Shown: positions 23,755 to 35,626 of the stretch, in pieces | How positions within the stretch are numbered: the stretch's first letter is position 1 | Layout: each line of letters starts with the position of its first letter | NCBI GenBank assembly: GCA_010015745.1 | Contig: ML978236.1 | Span: 91,127-155,126, forward strand | Direction: 5' to 3' | Origin: Setomelanomma holmii | Taxonomy: Eukaryota > Ascomycota > Dothideomycetes > Pleosporales > Phaeosphaeriaceae | Length of the DNA stretch: 64,000 nt | Notes under the pieces: generated by a model | What the model saw: the letters and a program-made list of their open reading frames with translations, nothing else | Told to the model about the DNA's origin: nothing | The model's database searches: none | Made by a program: the position numbers and the translations under genes

Positions 23755-24346
23755 CTATGTAGCCTTCTTGCTGCTGCCAATCATGTACGACGCAGGGTCC
23801 GCAACCCACGGGAGCGGCCATGTGAGTCCTCTTCGGTCTTCCAAGAAAGCGAGCACCAAATCTTCGAGAAACTCAGCAGGATAGTTCCTGGCCGGATCTT
23901 TAAGAATCGCCCAACCCGTTGCATTGCCCCAGACGAAGAAGTCGACAAGGAGCCTTCGCGCGGGCGAGCCATCCATGGTACCCTCGTAGATGGTACAGAT
24001 ATGTCCGCCATCAGGATATTCGGTTTTAGTCTTGATGTTCCGCATCATCATCGATAGAGCAGCGTCCTGGAACTCGAAATGCATGAGCTTTTCGCCCAGA
24101 ACGTACAGCTTGGCCAATCTTCCAATGTCTGAGTTGGTGTCAAATCGACCCGAGTACAGCCATTAAGCATATGCAGCGAAGACTTCAGGTTCCTCGTCTT
24201 TCATGTCCATAGGGCTGCCTTTGCGCATACTCGCCTACTCTGGCTTAAGTGCATTGGTGAAGAATGGCGATTGAACCAGTAAGTCCATGTGAACGCTGAC
24301 AATGGTGTCGGCGCCTATACTCACCTGAACGATCTCGGAAAGGATA
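23755..24346 (-). pseudogene. Broken BTB/POZ gene (BTB locus 2)
   Basis: A paralogue of BTB locus 1 in the same orientation, starting only 405 bp away. The recognisable order is SEIVQVSIGADTIVSVHMDL, FFTNALKPE, a stop, ASMRKGSPMDMKDEEPEVFA, AYA, a stop, WLYSG, KLYVLGEKLMHFEFQDAALS and the shared SPARRLLVDFFVW, ending at 23755. The two in-frame stops are a TAG (plus-strand CTA at 24235-24237) where loci 1 and 3 have Trp, and a TAA (plus-strand TTA at 24163-24165) where locus 3 has Gln and locus 1 Lys. A plausible phase-2 intron (24347-24392) matches the conserved intron of loci 1 and 3, but no ATG is seen in the 5' exon. The stretch downstream of the second stop still encodes about 120 clean residues. 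Confidence 0.85.
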
Positions 24347-26169
24347 CTGCATAGTATTAGCTACGATCAGCTTGTGAATTGAGATGACTTACTTGGGAAG
24401 GGATGCGGACAAAGCAGCCGTGCTGGAAGGCTGTCCTGACGTGGTCGGTGTTGATCTTGGAGCTAGATATGAAAGTTGAGAGTCTGAGATGACTGTGATC
24501 TCGATAGTCCGGGTGGGTCACTAAGTGTGCGAGAAGGGCCCAAAACTTATTAATCCAGAAGGCTGACGGCCCCTACGACTTCGCAGCCTTTCACCAGACC
24601 CGAGGGAAAAATTTGGAAGACATCGAGTCTTTCCTTTGCACCATCACACTGTCCTGTGATAAGTTGTGGGCGATCATAGTAGACATTGTGAACGTACTGT
24701 GGCCGTTCAAATGACCAAAGTACTCCTCAAATATGTTAAGCATTACGCATTACGAGCTCCTTTCGTTGTTCCAACTTACACATGGGGACATTGACATTAA
24801 CAGGATAGAGCTGAAGATGCCTCAGTGCTGATCCGTACTCTGTGCTGAGGTGTTGAGTCTGGGGTGACATCGATCAACCAGGCACCAGCAAGCCCCTCAA
24901 GCTGCCGCACACCAGATCCTGGTGCAATTGGACCCTTGGCCTCTCGAAGTGTCTCCACTGGCCTCATGTTCCGTGGCCGTATATATCCACTACCGGGCAA
25001 TGCGCTGGCGTAAGGTCACTGGTACGATAGTACTTTCCGGGCGGTATTGATCTTTGATTGTCGTTTGAAGACTCCGGATCATTACACCAGAATTATGCCA
25101 TGCGAGGCAACGTCGATGAGGCTTTCCTTCCCCAAAGTCCACGCCAGCTAAGTCTTTGGATCACTGTCAAAACATTCAATCGAGCGGGAGTACACCGAGT
25201 GCGTACAAGAATCCAGAGATGTGCAATTGTCCTCGTCGAGCGTGATCGTACGTGGACCGTTCTCACCCGCCCTTTCTGGTATGGCCCCGTACTCGAGAAC
25301 TTCTCTCTACCAACAGCTACAGGAAGACAGGAGTGGATGGTATTCTTTATGGAAGTGGTGTTGGCTTTCGATAGCCCGCAGTCCCGTGGAGGCTTGGCCC
25401 ATCAACGGCGTCATGTGTCTGACATCAACATCTGGGCACTCAGCGCAGTGCGGACTGCACGACCATCGCCACAGGAGGGTGAGGAGGTCGTGTCGTGTGA
25501 ACAAACTTTGGACGCGCTTTTGCGTGAGTGGCTAGCGAAGTAGGGGCAGCTGAGCGTCATCTTGTTTTGTGCTTGTGGTGAACCAGAACGAAACACTAAA
25601 CACAGTCACCACCTTTGTTTCCGATAAGTTTGGCTTCATCCCATGGTCTATAGCTATGCGCGTGAAATTCTTTACAAGAGACGAGTGTCGATCCTTTGGT
25701 CCCTGGATCTCGAAACTCATACTGCAGGCGCAGAAGCAATGTATCTTCGATGAAGCTCAAATCATACCTCCGTCCTTCCGCCACAACCTGGTTTTCTCTC
25801 ATATGTTGCCCGAATAAAATTCGAGACGTAGAGGGCCGTTTTAACAAAACCTGAGGTACCAATGATCATATTCCAAGGTTCTTATGCTCGGCTATGGCTG
25901 TTCCAGGCAAGAGCCGCATTCCACCCCTCTTCTTATCAAAACTGCCTCTCACCGGGAGTGTCATTGTCCTATCGAGTTGCTTCTTATCGGTGAGAGCAAT
26001 GACGCCATGTTTGCAGAAAGAAAGTGAAGGTAGAACGGTGGCTTCTCAATATACAATAAGCCACAAGCAACGAATCTTCTCTCTTCAGCACGCTTTCAAC
26101 TCACCTTGGCAAAACTAAAGGGAACCAACGAAGTGAAAAGGTCAGCAGGAAGTCTTTCACACCTTCATT
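24347..26169. other. Long gene-poor stretch between BTB and ankyrin relics
   Basis: About 1.8 kb. It may include the former 5' exon of BTB locus 2 near 24393-24440. A 161-codon frame at 25058-25543 (plus) and an 88-codon frame at 25596-25862 (minus) are open, but I recognise no family and see no supporting splice pattern, so they are not called as genes. They could be remnants. Confidence 0.45.
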
Positions 26170-27614
26170 ATGCCAATCCTGCATCTCCCGCGAGAACTAT
26201 TCAATCGCATCATCCATGATCTCGTCGGTTCGGCCCGTCTCACAAGTACGCTTCCAATGCGTCATGTCTGCGGTGAGTCGAGACAGGTTGCCAGTGAGAA
26301 GATCTGTCTGACAGTTCTAGTAATGTTCAACGATTCCATCCTTGAAGACATGCTAAAGCGTATATCGCGGCTCGGCTTCACCTCAATCTTCGCGCGTCCC
26401 GAGCATGCTAAGCTCTTCGACTTACATGGCGGTACTAAAGTTATCTTGAGCAAGAAAGCGTTGCGCTCGCGAGCTTCCGAAACTCCTGTGCTTTAATTTG
26501 TCCATTCCATTGCGGAAAGCCTTGCGGAAAGGCATGACGTGGCCAAACGAGACCTCGAGAGTTTCCGCTTCTGGTCCATTCAGCAGCTTTGCGACGCTCT
26601 TATGGCACTGGATCAGAAAGAACTTAAGAACCATCTCGTAGGCGCACAATCTCTCAAGTCCAACGCCTTGACACCATTACTACAACGAGCGATTCCAGCT
26701 GCCGCCGCAGCAATAGGCCGCATCCAGATCGTTCACGAAATTACCTCAGGGCCAGCCGATCCATACAAAGCCAGTTGTGAGCTTTTTCCTAGCGCGCTAG
26801 CAGCCTCCGTAGCATACAGTCAGAACAAGGTCTTAGCCCTCATGCTTCTTTGGAAACAGAAAAAGGTCAAAGAAAAGCCTGAAACCGCGTCATGGAAGGA
26901 AACGAGGGCAGCCGCTCGCGCAATTGGTCAAGCTCTTCGGGTGACCATCCGTATGCACGAAACGAAAGTAGCCAACGTGATCTTCACGTTCTTTTCCGAC
27001 AACGAGCCCTACAGACGGTTAATGGCACTGTGGTGCGGAGAACAGCTGTGTAGGGACTGCATGCGATATGGGAACGCATACCTCATGTACGGAGCTTTCG
27101 CTTACGAACACGCGGGTAACTACGATCCCAGCAATCTGGACCGTGGCCAGAAGTTTACAGCTTCAACCACAGACTTCGAATTCTTGCTCGAGTACGGTCA
27201 TAAGAACAGCCTCAACATTCTGATCAAAGATACTCTACTGGACCCAGGTGCTGACATGGTCAAGACTGCACTCGACAAATGTAGCCGCGACGTAGCACGC
27301 ATACTGCTGGAGAACGGTGCGAATCCGAATGCTCCTCTGAAAGGCCTCAAAGGAAGGACTGTCTTATGGCACGTCGCGAGCAGGAGTATTTCAAAGACGT
27401 CAAACTTCTACTACTCTATGGCGCCAATCCGGATCATGAAGACAAGGACCTCTCGCCGCTGAAGGCCGCAGTACAAGGACATCACACCAGATACACCCTC
27501 TATCTCAGGATGGCAAAAGAGCATGGCAAGGAATATCTCCAGAGGCCCGACCTCGAGGAACAATATGAATTGGATAACGATCATCGCCATCGGTACGATT
27601 CCGATTCCTACTGA
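26170..27614 (+). pseudogene. Broken F-box-like/ankyrin-repeat protein gene (ankyrin copy 1)
   Basis: The N terminus MPILHLPRELFNRIIHDLVG looks like an F-box-like helix. The later part has ankyrin-type units, for example DVARILLENGANPNAPLKG and DVKLLLLYGANPDHEDKD. The frame is broken twice. A TAA at 26494-26496 interrupts it between SETPVL and FVHSIAESLAERHDVAKR, which stay in the same frame. Near 27364 one base appears to be missing: the first frame runs on as nonsense, whereas the next frame continues as ARREQEYFKDVKLLLLYG to the end at 27614. Intact relatives would be ankyrin proteins that bind other proteins. A spliced micro-intron could repair neither break by GT-AG sites that I can see. 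A related broken copy lies 0.9 kb downstream. Confidence 0.8.
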
Positions 27615-28504
27615 AGCGACCAGATCAGGTAGATCTCCTCGGCAACATGCCCTCGCTAAGGCTCGACATGTGCGTTTTCATAGGTCGTTCTGCCTGCTTC
27701 TTAGAGGCTGAATCATGGCTTCGCTACAGGCAGCTCGTTGAACGTTTTCTCTTCATTTATAAAGATTACCAAACTTAGCTTTGCGTATGGTGAAGCAGAA
27801 GGTCGTTGCCTCTTTTAGTTAAGTTAGTGTTTTTTCTGCCAAGGTTACCAATTCTCCTGTACATTTTGGGCCTTTCTAATTCGATTGAAACACTTTGGTG
27901 GCTGAACCGGGGAGGACTAGCTTGAGATGTCACGGCTCGAATACCGATTCGTGTGTATTTGGTCTCCTAAGTATGCTGCCAGAGCTATTTGCTCGGTTTT
28001 CAACATTGTTTAACGTTATTCGACCCGCACTCATACTCAATCTGCAGTGAACTGTTTGTATGTTGAGCGCAAGTGACGTCAATACGTCGTACGGGCAGGT
28101 GCGTGTTGATCGCTTTCCCCCCTCACCCCAACTAATTCACCTTCCCACCTTCGACTCGACCCTCTCACGCCTCAAAATCTACTTGTACTCAACCTCGGCC
28201 AAAAATACCGTCGCAATCGAACTCTCTTTCGTGAAGCGGTGAAGATGTTCGAGCGATGGCGCAACTTCTAAGTCTTCCGCTAAAGTTGTTTCTGTCAGCC
28301 ATGGCCTCCGCCCTGCAGTGAGTGTACTGCCCCAGGTTCCTTCCCATCTTCTAGCACTAGTAGTAGGTTAGGCTTAGCGCCCTTTCCTCTCTCTCTCTCG
28401 TGTATATAGACCTCTCACTGATTAGGCCGAATACTACATCATGATTCTCCCCACATGGTCCTACTGACAGTTTCAGCGCATAATCTGCTTTCTTGCCGAA
28501 GATT
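27615..28504. other. Spacer between the two ankyrin relics
   Basis: About 0.9 kb without a recognised gene. A short CT-rich microsatellite lies near 28384-28402. The N-terminal part of ankyrin copy 2 could not be traced here. Confidence 0.45.
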
Positions 28505-29855
28505 TTGGCGGTAGGCAATCCTGGTAGTATCGACATGTGTGCAGTGAGCAACAAGCAATCTTTGCCAAGTAAAGTATCGGCTGACGTGATAGAATCCTTC
28601 GCTGCACAGATCAAAGAGCACATACTTGCAAGACATGATGTTCGCGACGCCTAGCCAACTCGTCGTGTCGATGCCAGGCGATCGCTCATGAGCGGCGAGC
28701 ATGATTACACACGATTCTTCATCCTATATGGAGGTGCCATTATCCGGCGATGCATTGATACATCAAATAACAGACTCATACAGCTTGTGAAAAATCTCGT
28801 TGAGAGCTTGCTAGAATTAGAAGGATCCGGAAGCGCGATTGTGCGCGTGAAATACACCACCGACGTCTGCAATGCACTACCAGGAAAACTTCGCCTGAAA
28901 AGAATAATATCCGAGCTAGAGTCCACAGTCTCTTCCTGCGAAGCACGTGCTAGCCGTGCCATGGAGGAGTTGCTGCCAGCAGCTGCGTGCGCTGTTGGCA
29001 ATATCAATTTACTCCAGAGTCTCGATTTGGACATCCTAGATACTTTTGGGGTGGCTGACTGGTACTTCCCGGATGCTATGAGCGCAGCAGCCGCAGCAGG
29101 TCAGGTTGCAGTGGTGAGATGGACAATTCAGTGTCTGCGTTCGTCAGAACGGCCGACCGGCGACTGGGCAGTCAAAAATGCTCTTGGGGAAGCTCTACAA
29201 GTCGCTGCACGAACCCACAGAACCGAGATTGGCAAGATCCTGCTTGATTCTCTCAACGAAAAGTCAACCTTCTCTGTCTCCCTTGGAGATGTTGACCGTG
29301 CAATCGAGGACTGCATAATCTATGGCAGTCCAGAGTTCTTCGACGTCCTTAATGCATTTCAGGACCAAAATACACCCGGCCTTTCACAATTGTGAACCGA
29401 TCAACAGTCTACCCCTCTGAGATAACGAGGTTGGTCTTCTCTTCCAAGACGGCCACCGCCGAACTCTAGAGACGTTGCTGCGCGCAGGCACCATCAACCC
29501 CAACCAGCTGGGCATTCATCATCCTTTGGACCACGTTATGTACAGCTGCCGTCAAGATCTCACTGAAGTTCTCCTGCAGAACGGCGCGGATATCAATGCT
29601 AAGGACGCCGACGGACAGTCCGCCCTACAGAATGCCGCCGCACGAGGCTATCATCCGAACATCAAGTTCTTGATCGAACACGGTGCTGACCCTCGAGGTG
29701 TCAAAAGCACGTACAATGATGTAACAAAGCTACTGAGACGTGCTATCACTCATGCGACCGGAGCGAAGCTGGATACCAAGGCGTGGCGTGAAGTCTGGGA
29801 TGCACTACGCGAGGAAGAGCAGGATTCTAGCATGAGATGGTACGGAGTGAGATAA
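28505..29855 (+). pseudogene. Broken ankyrin-repeat protein gene (ankyrin copy 2)
   Basis: Paralogous in layout to ankyrin copy 1. The region from about 28505 encodes VSADVIESFAAQIKEHILAR, then a TAG at 28652-28654, then a long open part from 28688 (ELLPAAACAVGNINLLQSL, AMSAAAAAGQVAVVRWTIQ). The frame shifts near 29395 and a TGA lies at 29418-29420. Ankyrin units follow: RRTLETLLRAGTINPNQLG, DLTEVLLQNGADINAKDADG and YHPNIKFLIEHGADPRG, ending at 29855. The F-box-like N terminus of copy 1 was not found. The 235-residue and 127-residue open parts might be annotated as separate genes by automatic methods, but they read as one decayed gene. Confidence 0.75.
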
Positions 29856-30514
29856 GTGGAGTCTAAGGGAGACATAGATGGGCCAATCTAGTCGAGGACG
29901 ACGACCAAGTGAGGTTGGATATTGTCGCATGTGAGTCAAGTGGCAAATTCTTTCTGCATTGCCGAACTGCATGCAGATCGGCCTGGCTTTCTTCGATTGA
30001 CCCTAGCGGCAAGCATGGCAAACTTTTCCATCCTGGGCAGCATAAACAATTCGGAACTCTGGTCTCGATGGATTTGAACGCGCCATCTATGATTCGTTCC
30101 AAGCTCAACAAGATCTATATTTCGATATCGAGGGGCACTTCATCTCCAGATATCGGTCCAATGATAATGAATCACATCATGTCTTGCGCCCGCTATGACT
30201 GCTTGTCACAAAACTTCGTCTCGAAAATATAAAAACACGGATAAGACTGGCACATGCCATATGGGGCGTACATATCATGCGTACGTACAGGAAAAGAAGT
30301 CCAGCTTTCAAACACATTTAACAGAAGAACATACAATCAGCTAGTCGAGAGAAGTCTTCCAGTGTCGTCTTAGGGGGGATTCTGTTATACAGGTATAGCG
30401 AAGCACATCTCCTCGTTCGAAGCTACGCCGAATACACCCCAAATTCTCGAACTCGAGACTGCTGATATGCTGCATGTCAACAGAATGACCCTCGTAGCAC
30501 ATCTCACAAAACAA
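29856..30514. other. Intergenic region between ankyrin relic and RSC subunit
   Basis: About 660 bp; includes the 3' UTR of the minus-strand RSC gene. No feature recognised. Confidence 0.45.
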
Positions 30515-33275
30515 TCAAATCTTCTCCTCCAACCGCGCGGTCATACCCGTGACTGTCGTCCTCTTCCCACTCTCCCTCTCCAGAACATGCAGTTCCCGCT
30601 CCAAGTGCTTCTGCACAGACACGTTCTGCGCCTCAATAAGCTGTTCTAATAACTTCGCTAACCCTTCCTTTGTCTGCCCATTGAACACAGCCTCCAGCTC
30701 CGCCTTCGTTGCAATCGCAAGCTGGTCCTCCAATGCCTTGAGAGCCTGCGTGCCGAGCTGCGAGACTGCTTGCTTGAACTTGGCCTCTTCATCGATCTTT
30801 GCGATCTTGGCAGCCTCATCGCGCTCGGTGGCACCGGCTTCCTCAGCCTTGCGCTTTGCGGCTTTCATTGCGTCTCTCTTGGCTTTGGCGGCGAGATAGC
30901 GTGCCGAGTGGCCGAGGGCGCGACCGTCTTTGGCCAGAGGCTGTTCGATGTTGAGGGGTGGCGCAGTGAAGAAGAGTACGCGGCCTTTCTCGTCACGCTG
31001 AAACTGTTCGCGAATCTCGTGCGGTATGCTCGCGTTCGCATGGTCGTTGAGGACGAAGACTTCGACGGGCTGTGGGGCCTTGTAGCCGGCTGGCGGTTGC
31101 TGGACATAAGGTTGTTGATACCCTGGCGCTGGGCGAGGCGTTTGGTATTGCATGGGTGCAGCTGGTTGGGGTGTGAAGGGGACATGAGGTGTGATTGACT
31201 GATAAGCTTGCGCCTGAGCAGGTTGCTGGTGGACATGCGGTGCTGGTGATTGTGAGTGTGAGTGGTAGTGTGTAGGATGCGTGGGTGTGTAAGCCGCAGT
31301 ATGGTGAGACTGTGGCGTTGGAGCTGGCATCGGTGTGATGGCGGATGGTTGAGCAATTGGGTAATTTCGTGATGAGTCGAAGCCGTGCGATGAGGCTGTC
31401 GGCAAACTTGGGGTAGGCAGAGCGGGGGCGGGAGGAGGCGTCGGTGGCGGAGGAGGTGTTGGCTCGGGTGGCGGTGAGTCCTGTTCATGCAGTCAGTAAC
31501 TTTACGCCTTCATAGTGATAGTGAGGACCCACCTTGGGATCACGAGGACGTCGGTGGACTGCACCGATCTTCGGAGGTGCATTCTCAGCACCCCACTCAG
31601 GCTTGGGCAAGTCATCGTCCTCTTTTTGCTCGTCCTTGAGCAGATATGCGATAGGACTAGGATTCTTCTTCAGCTTGCGAGGCGCATCGAACAGGTCCAT
31701 TACGTAGTCCTTATCTCGGACCTCGTCGGGCAAGCAGCTCGCCCAAGTCTTGATCTTGTTGAGCTTGTGGTTCTCCTCATTGTAACGCGCTTCGCACACG
31801 TAGATTTCCTTGTCCGGAGGGAAGTCTCGCGGCCGTCCCTTGTTATATCTCGTCACAAACATGACGAAGCAACGATCCACTACCTCGTCGATGCGATGAT
31901 CACGATACTGGCCAGTCTTGACCACTTCGTTCTCCAAGAAGTGCCGATCAAAGCGATGGACAGTCTGCTCGGGTCTGTAGTACCAGCAGGCATTTACCCA
32001 CTTGCCACCGTCTGCATCTTGCCATGTTCGGTATATCTGGGCGACAATGGGCTTCGTCAGATCGTTCGCATTTGAAATGTGCACCCAGTCGCCGACCTTC
32101 CAGAGCTCGCCATTGTGTAGGATTCCGTTTGGCATAGGTATGCGGCCCTCCTCCATGACGAATTCAGTATCAGGCTTCTCCTTCTCAGCTTTAGCGATCT
32201 TACGGGCCTCCTTCTGAAGATGTACTGCATCCTGGTAGATCTGTGACTCTTCCTCATTGTACTGCTTCGCGTTCTCGAACATGAGCTCGACATCCACCAT
32301 GAAGTGATCCACTGAGTTGTACTTCTTCCGCTTCAGCTTTCGCTTGAGGATGTCCATAGCCATGGGGTTTTTAATCTCCGCGTGATATTCAGGCATGACG
32401 GCCTTATCAGGCACGCGCTCGAATGCGCTGACCATGAGCTTGTTAGCCTTGTTGCGAGGCTTGCGGATGCCCTTCATGATAGTCTTGATACGCGCCTCCA
32501 TGGGAGTGTCGACCCTCGGTGGCCGTCCGCGCTTCTTTCTCGATTCTGGATCGTCGTTCTTGGTATCGTCCTTTGCTCTCTCTCTGCCCTCGCGCTTAGT
32601 GATGGCAGCTGTGGAGCGAGGGCCCCGCCGCCTCTTCCGCTTGCCCTCGTCTTCTTCATCCTCATCATCATCTTCGTCCACCTCAAGCTCTTCCTCGTCT
32701 TCCTCTTCCTCTTCTTCCTCCTCCTCCTCTTCTGGCAACAGCGGGTCCTGCTCCGGGATCTCGCCTAGATAAGGGAAGGTCGCGACTTCTTCGGTGATGA
32801 TCTCATCGTCGACCAGTCGCTTGAGTTCTGCTAGCATCGCCTTCTTCATTTCCAGCGCATCAACGTATGCCTGCGAATCCTGCCGATTGTATACCTGGGC
32901 ATTGTGAACAATAAGGGCGAGGTCGCGCACGAAACCGGCGATAGTCTTGTAGTCCCTCTGAGAGATTTTCTGCTTGATCGTGCTCAGTGCCATAGGCTCC
33001 TTGATGATATCGTAGTAGTCCGGCACCACGCGCTTGTTGACCTTGCGCTGGAACAACTTCGTTGGATCAAGACCGCTGAGTGTAGGTCAGCCATCGGCGC
33101 ATCCATATCTGACACAGCACCACACTTACTCTGCATCTCTGTAATCGTAGATGTTTTTCAAGCATGTCGACATAGCTTCCCATTCCTTGTCCGTCACAAT
33201 AGACGTTGCGCCGGCAGACTCAGCAGTTTCGGTGGTCGGCACCGGCGTCGAACTGGGCGCGCGTCCAGACGCCAT
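30515..33275 (-). CDS. RSC chromatin-remodelling subunit with two bromodomains and a BAH domain (Rsc1/Rsc2 type)
   Basis: Rsc1/Rsc2-type proteins tether the RSC remodeller to acetylated nucleosomes in the nucleus. Exons 33130-33275, 31533-33075 and 30515-31480 give 884 residues. Domains in order: bromodomain 1 (about residues 30-130; VVPDYYDIIKEPMALSTIKQ); a long Glu/Asp run (about 155-190); a basic AT-hook-like KKRGRPPRV; bromodomain 2 (about 240-340; MPEYHAEIKNPMAMDILKRK); a BAH domain (about 365-490; WKVGDWVHISNANDLTKPIV, ACWYYRPEQTVHRFDRHFLE); then a Pro/Gln/His-rich tail and a C-terminal charged helix. The second intron (31481-31532) was placed by its GTGGGT donor and CAG acceptor, which join RPRDPK to DSPPPEP. 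It diverges from the OTU1 gene. Confidence 0.95.
32695..32735 (-). repeat. Glutamate-coding GAG/GAA microsatellite within the RSC gene
   Basis: On the plus strand this is an almost uninterrupted run of TCC/TCT triplets, encoding a Glu run on the minus strand. Acidic runs are usual in chromatin proteins, so the repeat is functional coding sequence, but it is a likely site of length variation. Confidence 0.7.
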
Positions 33276-33768
33276 GTTGATACCACGCTCGTGGGAGTCT
33301 GTGGATGGTGGTGTTGTTGATGCGCAATTCGCGATGTTGCATCTGTCGCGTCGTGCATTGCGAACGAGAAGTCGCGACTGGCGTTGGCCCCTGCGTCGGC
33401 GCTACTATCCTCCGCGCTACTGATCCCTGTCGCAGATCCCGGGAGTCCGCGTCTGCGATTCCGGAACATTCACTGACGACGTGCCACTTTGGTCATGGCT
33501 CACGCGGCAACGTGTGAACAGCGCCGGCCGCTACTTATCATAGCCTGTAATCAAGTTCAGACTTCACCACATACCTCGCCTCCTCATGCGTTCCCGTGAA
33601 ATCCTCTAGCTACAAAACAACGCTCTCCAGTCGCAGCTTCCTCGCTTCGACAACTCACTCTCCACCGCCCCTTCCTTGCGCCAGATCGCCCCACCCCTTC
33701 GCCGGACACAACACTCAACTCACTCCTCAGTCACACTGACCGTGTCGAGATAACACCACAACAGCACA
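33276..33768. promoter_or_regulatory. Bidirectional promoter region between RSC subunit and OTU1
   Basis: The two start codons face away from each other and are 493 bp apart, so both promoters must lie here. The half next to OTU1 is C/T-rich on the plus strand, as is common in fungal 5' regions. No TATA box is called. Confidence 0.5.
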
Positions 33769-34770
33769 ATGCCTATTCGAATACGGCTCCGAGCGCCTAA
33801 TGGCCAGCACACCATATCCCTCGACGATAACGCTGCTGTCTCCGATCTCCTCTCCGCCATCACAAATGCGACCGACCTGCCACTGTTCGATCTCAAATGG
33901 AACTTCCCACCACAGCCCCTCGATCCATCTCTCTATGGCCTGAGTACGCTTCTCAAAGATACAGACTTGAAGTTGAATGGCGCACAGATCATGGTGATCG
34001 CAGTAGCGACAGGCGACCCGAGCGAGGCCAAGCAGGAGGACGACTCTCCGTCCACACAGCAGTCGCATTCCTCATCGCAGTCAGCGCCTTTGTCTCTGAA
34101 GCGGAAACAGGCTTCAACGCTCAAAGACACACCTGAGGTGCCCGTGCCAGATCGTGGCGGTACCGTCGTTTTGCGCGTCATGCCAGACGACAACTCCTGC
34201 ATGTTCCGAGCGCTGGGCAGTGCCGTTTTTACCGATTCCCTCGACTCGATGACCGAACTACGCTCGCTGGTAGCGCAGGCTATTCAACGCGATCCTGAGA
34301 TGTACAACGAAGCGGTCCTGCAGCGGACACCGGACGAATACTGCAAGTGGATATCATACTCGGACTCATGGGGTGGTGGCATTGAGCTGAGCATTCTTTC
34401 TCAAGAGTTCGACATTGAGATCGCCAGCATTAATGTACAAGATTTGAGAGTGGATCGCTTCAACGAAGGCAAGCGGCAACGATGTATCCTCGTATACTCT
34501 GGCATACATTACGACACAATCGCCTTCGTACCAAGCGCATACTCGACATATGACTCGGAGAGCGACATCAAATTGTTCGACGCCAAGGACGATGTCATTC
34601 TTGAGGCTGCGCGCCAGCTGTGCGGGATCTTGAAGAAGCAGCATTACTATACCGACACTCAGAAGTTCGACATCAAGTGCAACAAATGCGGCTGGCAGGG
34701 AGCTGGAGAATCTGGTGCATTAAGGCACGCGCAAGAAACAGGACACACCGATTTTGGTGAGGCCAGCTAG
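33769..34770 (+). CDS. OTU1: OTU1/YOD1-type deubiquitinating enzyme
   Basis: Otu1/YOD1 is a cysteine protease that removes ubiquitin chains and works with Cdc48/p97 in ER-associated degradation and other pathways. The 333-residue single-exon protein has the full family layout. An N-terminal UBX-like domain (about 1-85; MPIRIRLRAPNGQHTISLDD) is followed by a Ser-rich linker, then an OTU catalytic domain with the Asp-x-x-x-Cys signature in MPDDNSCMFRALG and the catalytic His in VYSGIHYDTI. A C-terminal C2H2 zinc finger reads CNKCGWQGAGESGALRHAQETGH. Length matches the family. It is divergent from the RSC subunit gene, and no operon-like link is implied. Confidence 0.96.
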   Translation: MPIRIRLRAPNGQHTISLDDNAAVSDLLSAITNATDLPLFDLKWNFPPQPLDPSLYGLSTLLKDTDLKLNGAQIMVIAVATGDPSEAKQEDDSPSTQQSHSSSQSAPLSLKRKQASTLKDTPEVPVPDRGGTVVLRVMPDDNSCMFRALGSAVFTDSLDSMTELRSLVAQAIQRDPEMYNEAVLQRTPDEYCKWISYSDSWGGGIELSILSQEFDIEIASINVQDLRVDRFNEGKRQRCILVYSGIHYDTIAFVPSAYSTYDSESDIKLFDAKDDVILEAARQLCGILKKQHYYTDTQKFDIKCNKCGWQGAGESGALRHAQETGHTDFGEAS

Positions 34771-35626
34771 GTGCAATCTTCCGCTCAGGAAGATGGTGTT
34801 CACGATATTACTTGAGTGGACCCTTGGTACCTATGTAATTGTAATTAATCCCGCCCAAGGTATCTTGAGATGCATGAAACACGGTATCCGATGTTGCAAA
34901 TGAATATACCCTTCAAACCCCTTGTTTCCTTCCCGAACATCGATATCTTTCGAATTATGCATCATCGATATATTTGTTACACAATGCGCCGACGCCTGGA
35001 TGAGTGGGATAAATTCAGCCACGTGATCGTTACGTTAGCGCGAGGATTGTGGGAAGTCGAGGCTTGTAGCAAGTTCACTTCGCTGCCTGATGCTCATATT
35101 GTTTCCATCCACGGCTTTCCTCATCTGTGAAGTGAGGCAAGCACGCAACGCCTTGGAACCCTTCAGCCTTACCTCGGCCAACATCGACATTGTGTTGCTG
35201 ATCGGGCTAGGTTTCAGCCTTGTGACTCAAAGATCATGTGAAGCTCTGCCCGATTTGCTGGACGATAAAAAAAGCATAAAGGGTCATTATTACGAATGGA
35301 GAGCCGTCAGTCCTATCGAGCACGGCGGAAAAGGCAAATCTGCAATTCTGGCCAGGATAATAGATGGACTGCAGGCATTCGACAGTCTAGACAGAAGGAT
35401 GACTGCGCCCGAAGGCTATGTTCCAGACTGTGACAACGCTCAGCCGCAAACGCATATGATAGGAGAGCAGCTTCCCAGAGGCGCGCGTACGTGGTGGTCT
35501 AAGTGCGCACTGTAAGAGTCAATTTCAAAGCTTTTCCGGCACCCGATGCCATTGTTTACACAATCCTGCCGAACGATGTAGCACCCATTTGGTCATGCGT
35601 CTTCCAATACGACCGCTCATTTGCAG
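34771..35626. other. Region upstream of the first membrane-protein relic
   Basis: About 850 bp. An ATG-initiated frame of 141 codons (35090-35515) is open but resembles no family I know. It could be part of a lost 5' exon of the membrane-protein relic or chance. An acceptor-like TTTGCAG ends at 35626, directly before the first recognisable coding segment of the relic. Confidence 0.4.

Noticed and set aside
25058..25543. 161-codon plus-strand frame in the gene-poor stretch
   Set aside because: No domain, signal peptide or splice support; could be a remnant but cannot be assigned.
25596..25862. 88-codon minus-strand frame (EGRRYDLSFIEDTLLLRLQY)
   Set aside because: Looks mildly protein-like, but no family could be named and the frame does not extend by splicing that I can see.
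32382..32768. Plus-strand frames with long Ser or Leu/Phe runs
   Set aside because: Antisense translation of the acidic repeat in the RSC subunit gene.
35090..35515. 141-codon ATG-initiated frame upstream of membrane copy 1
   Set aside because: Considered as a lost first exon, but it does not align with the N terminus of copy 2 (MWDSFGARETIITSWKPG).
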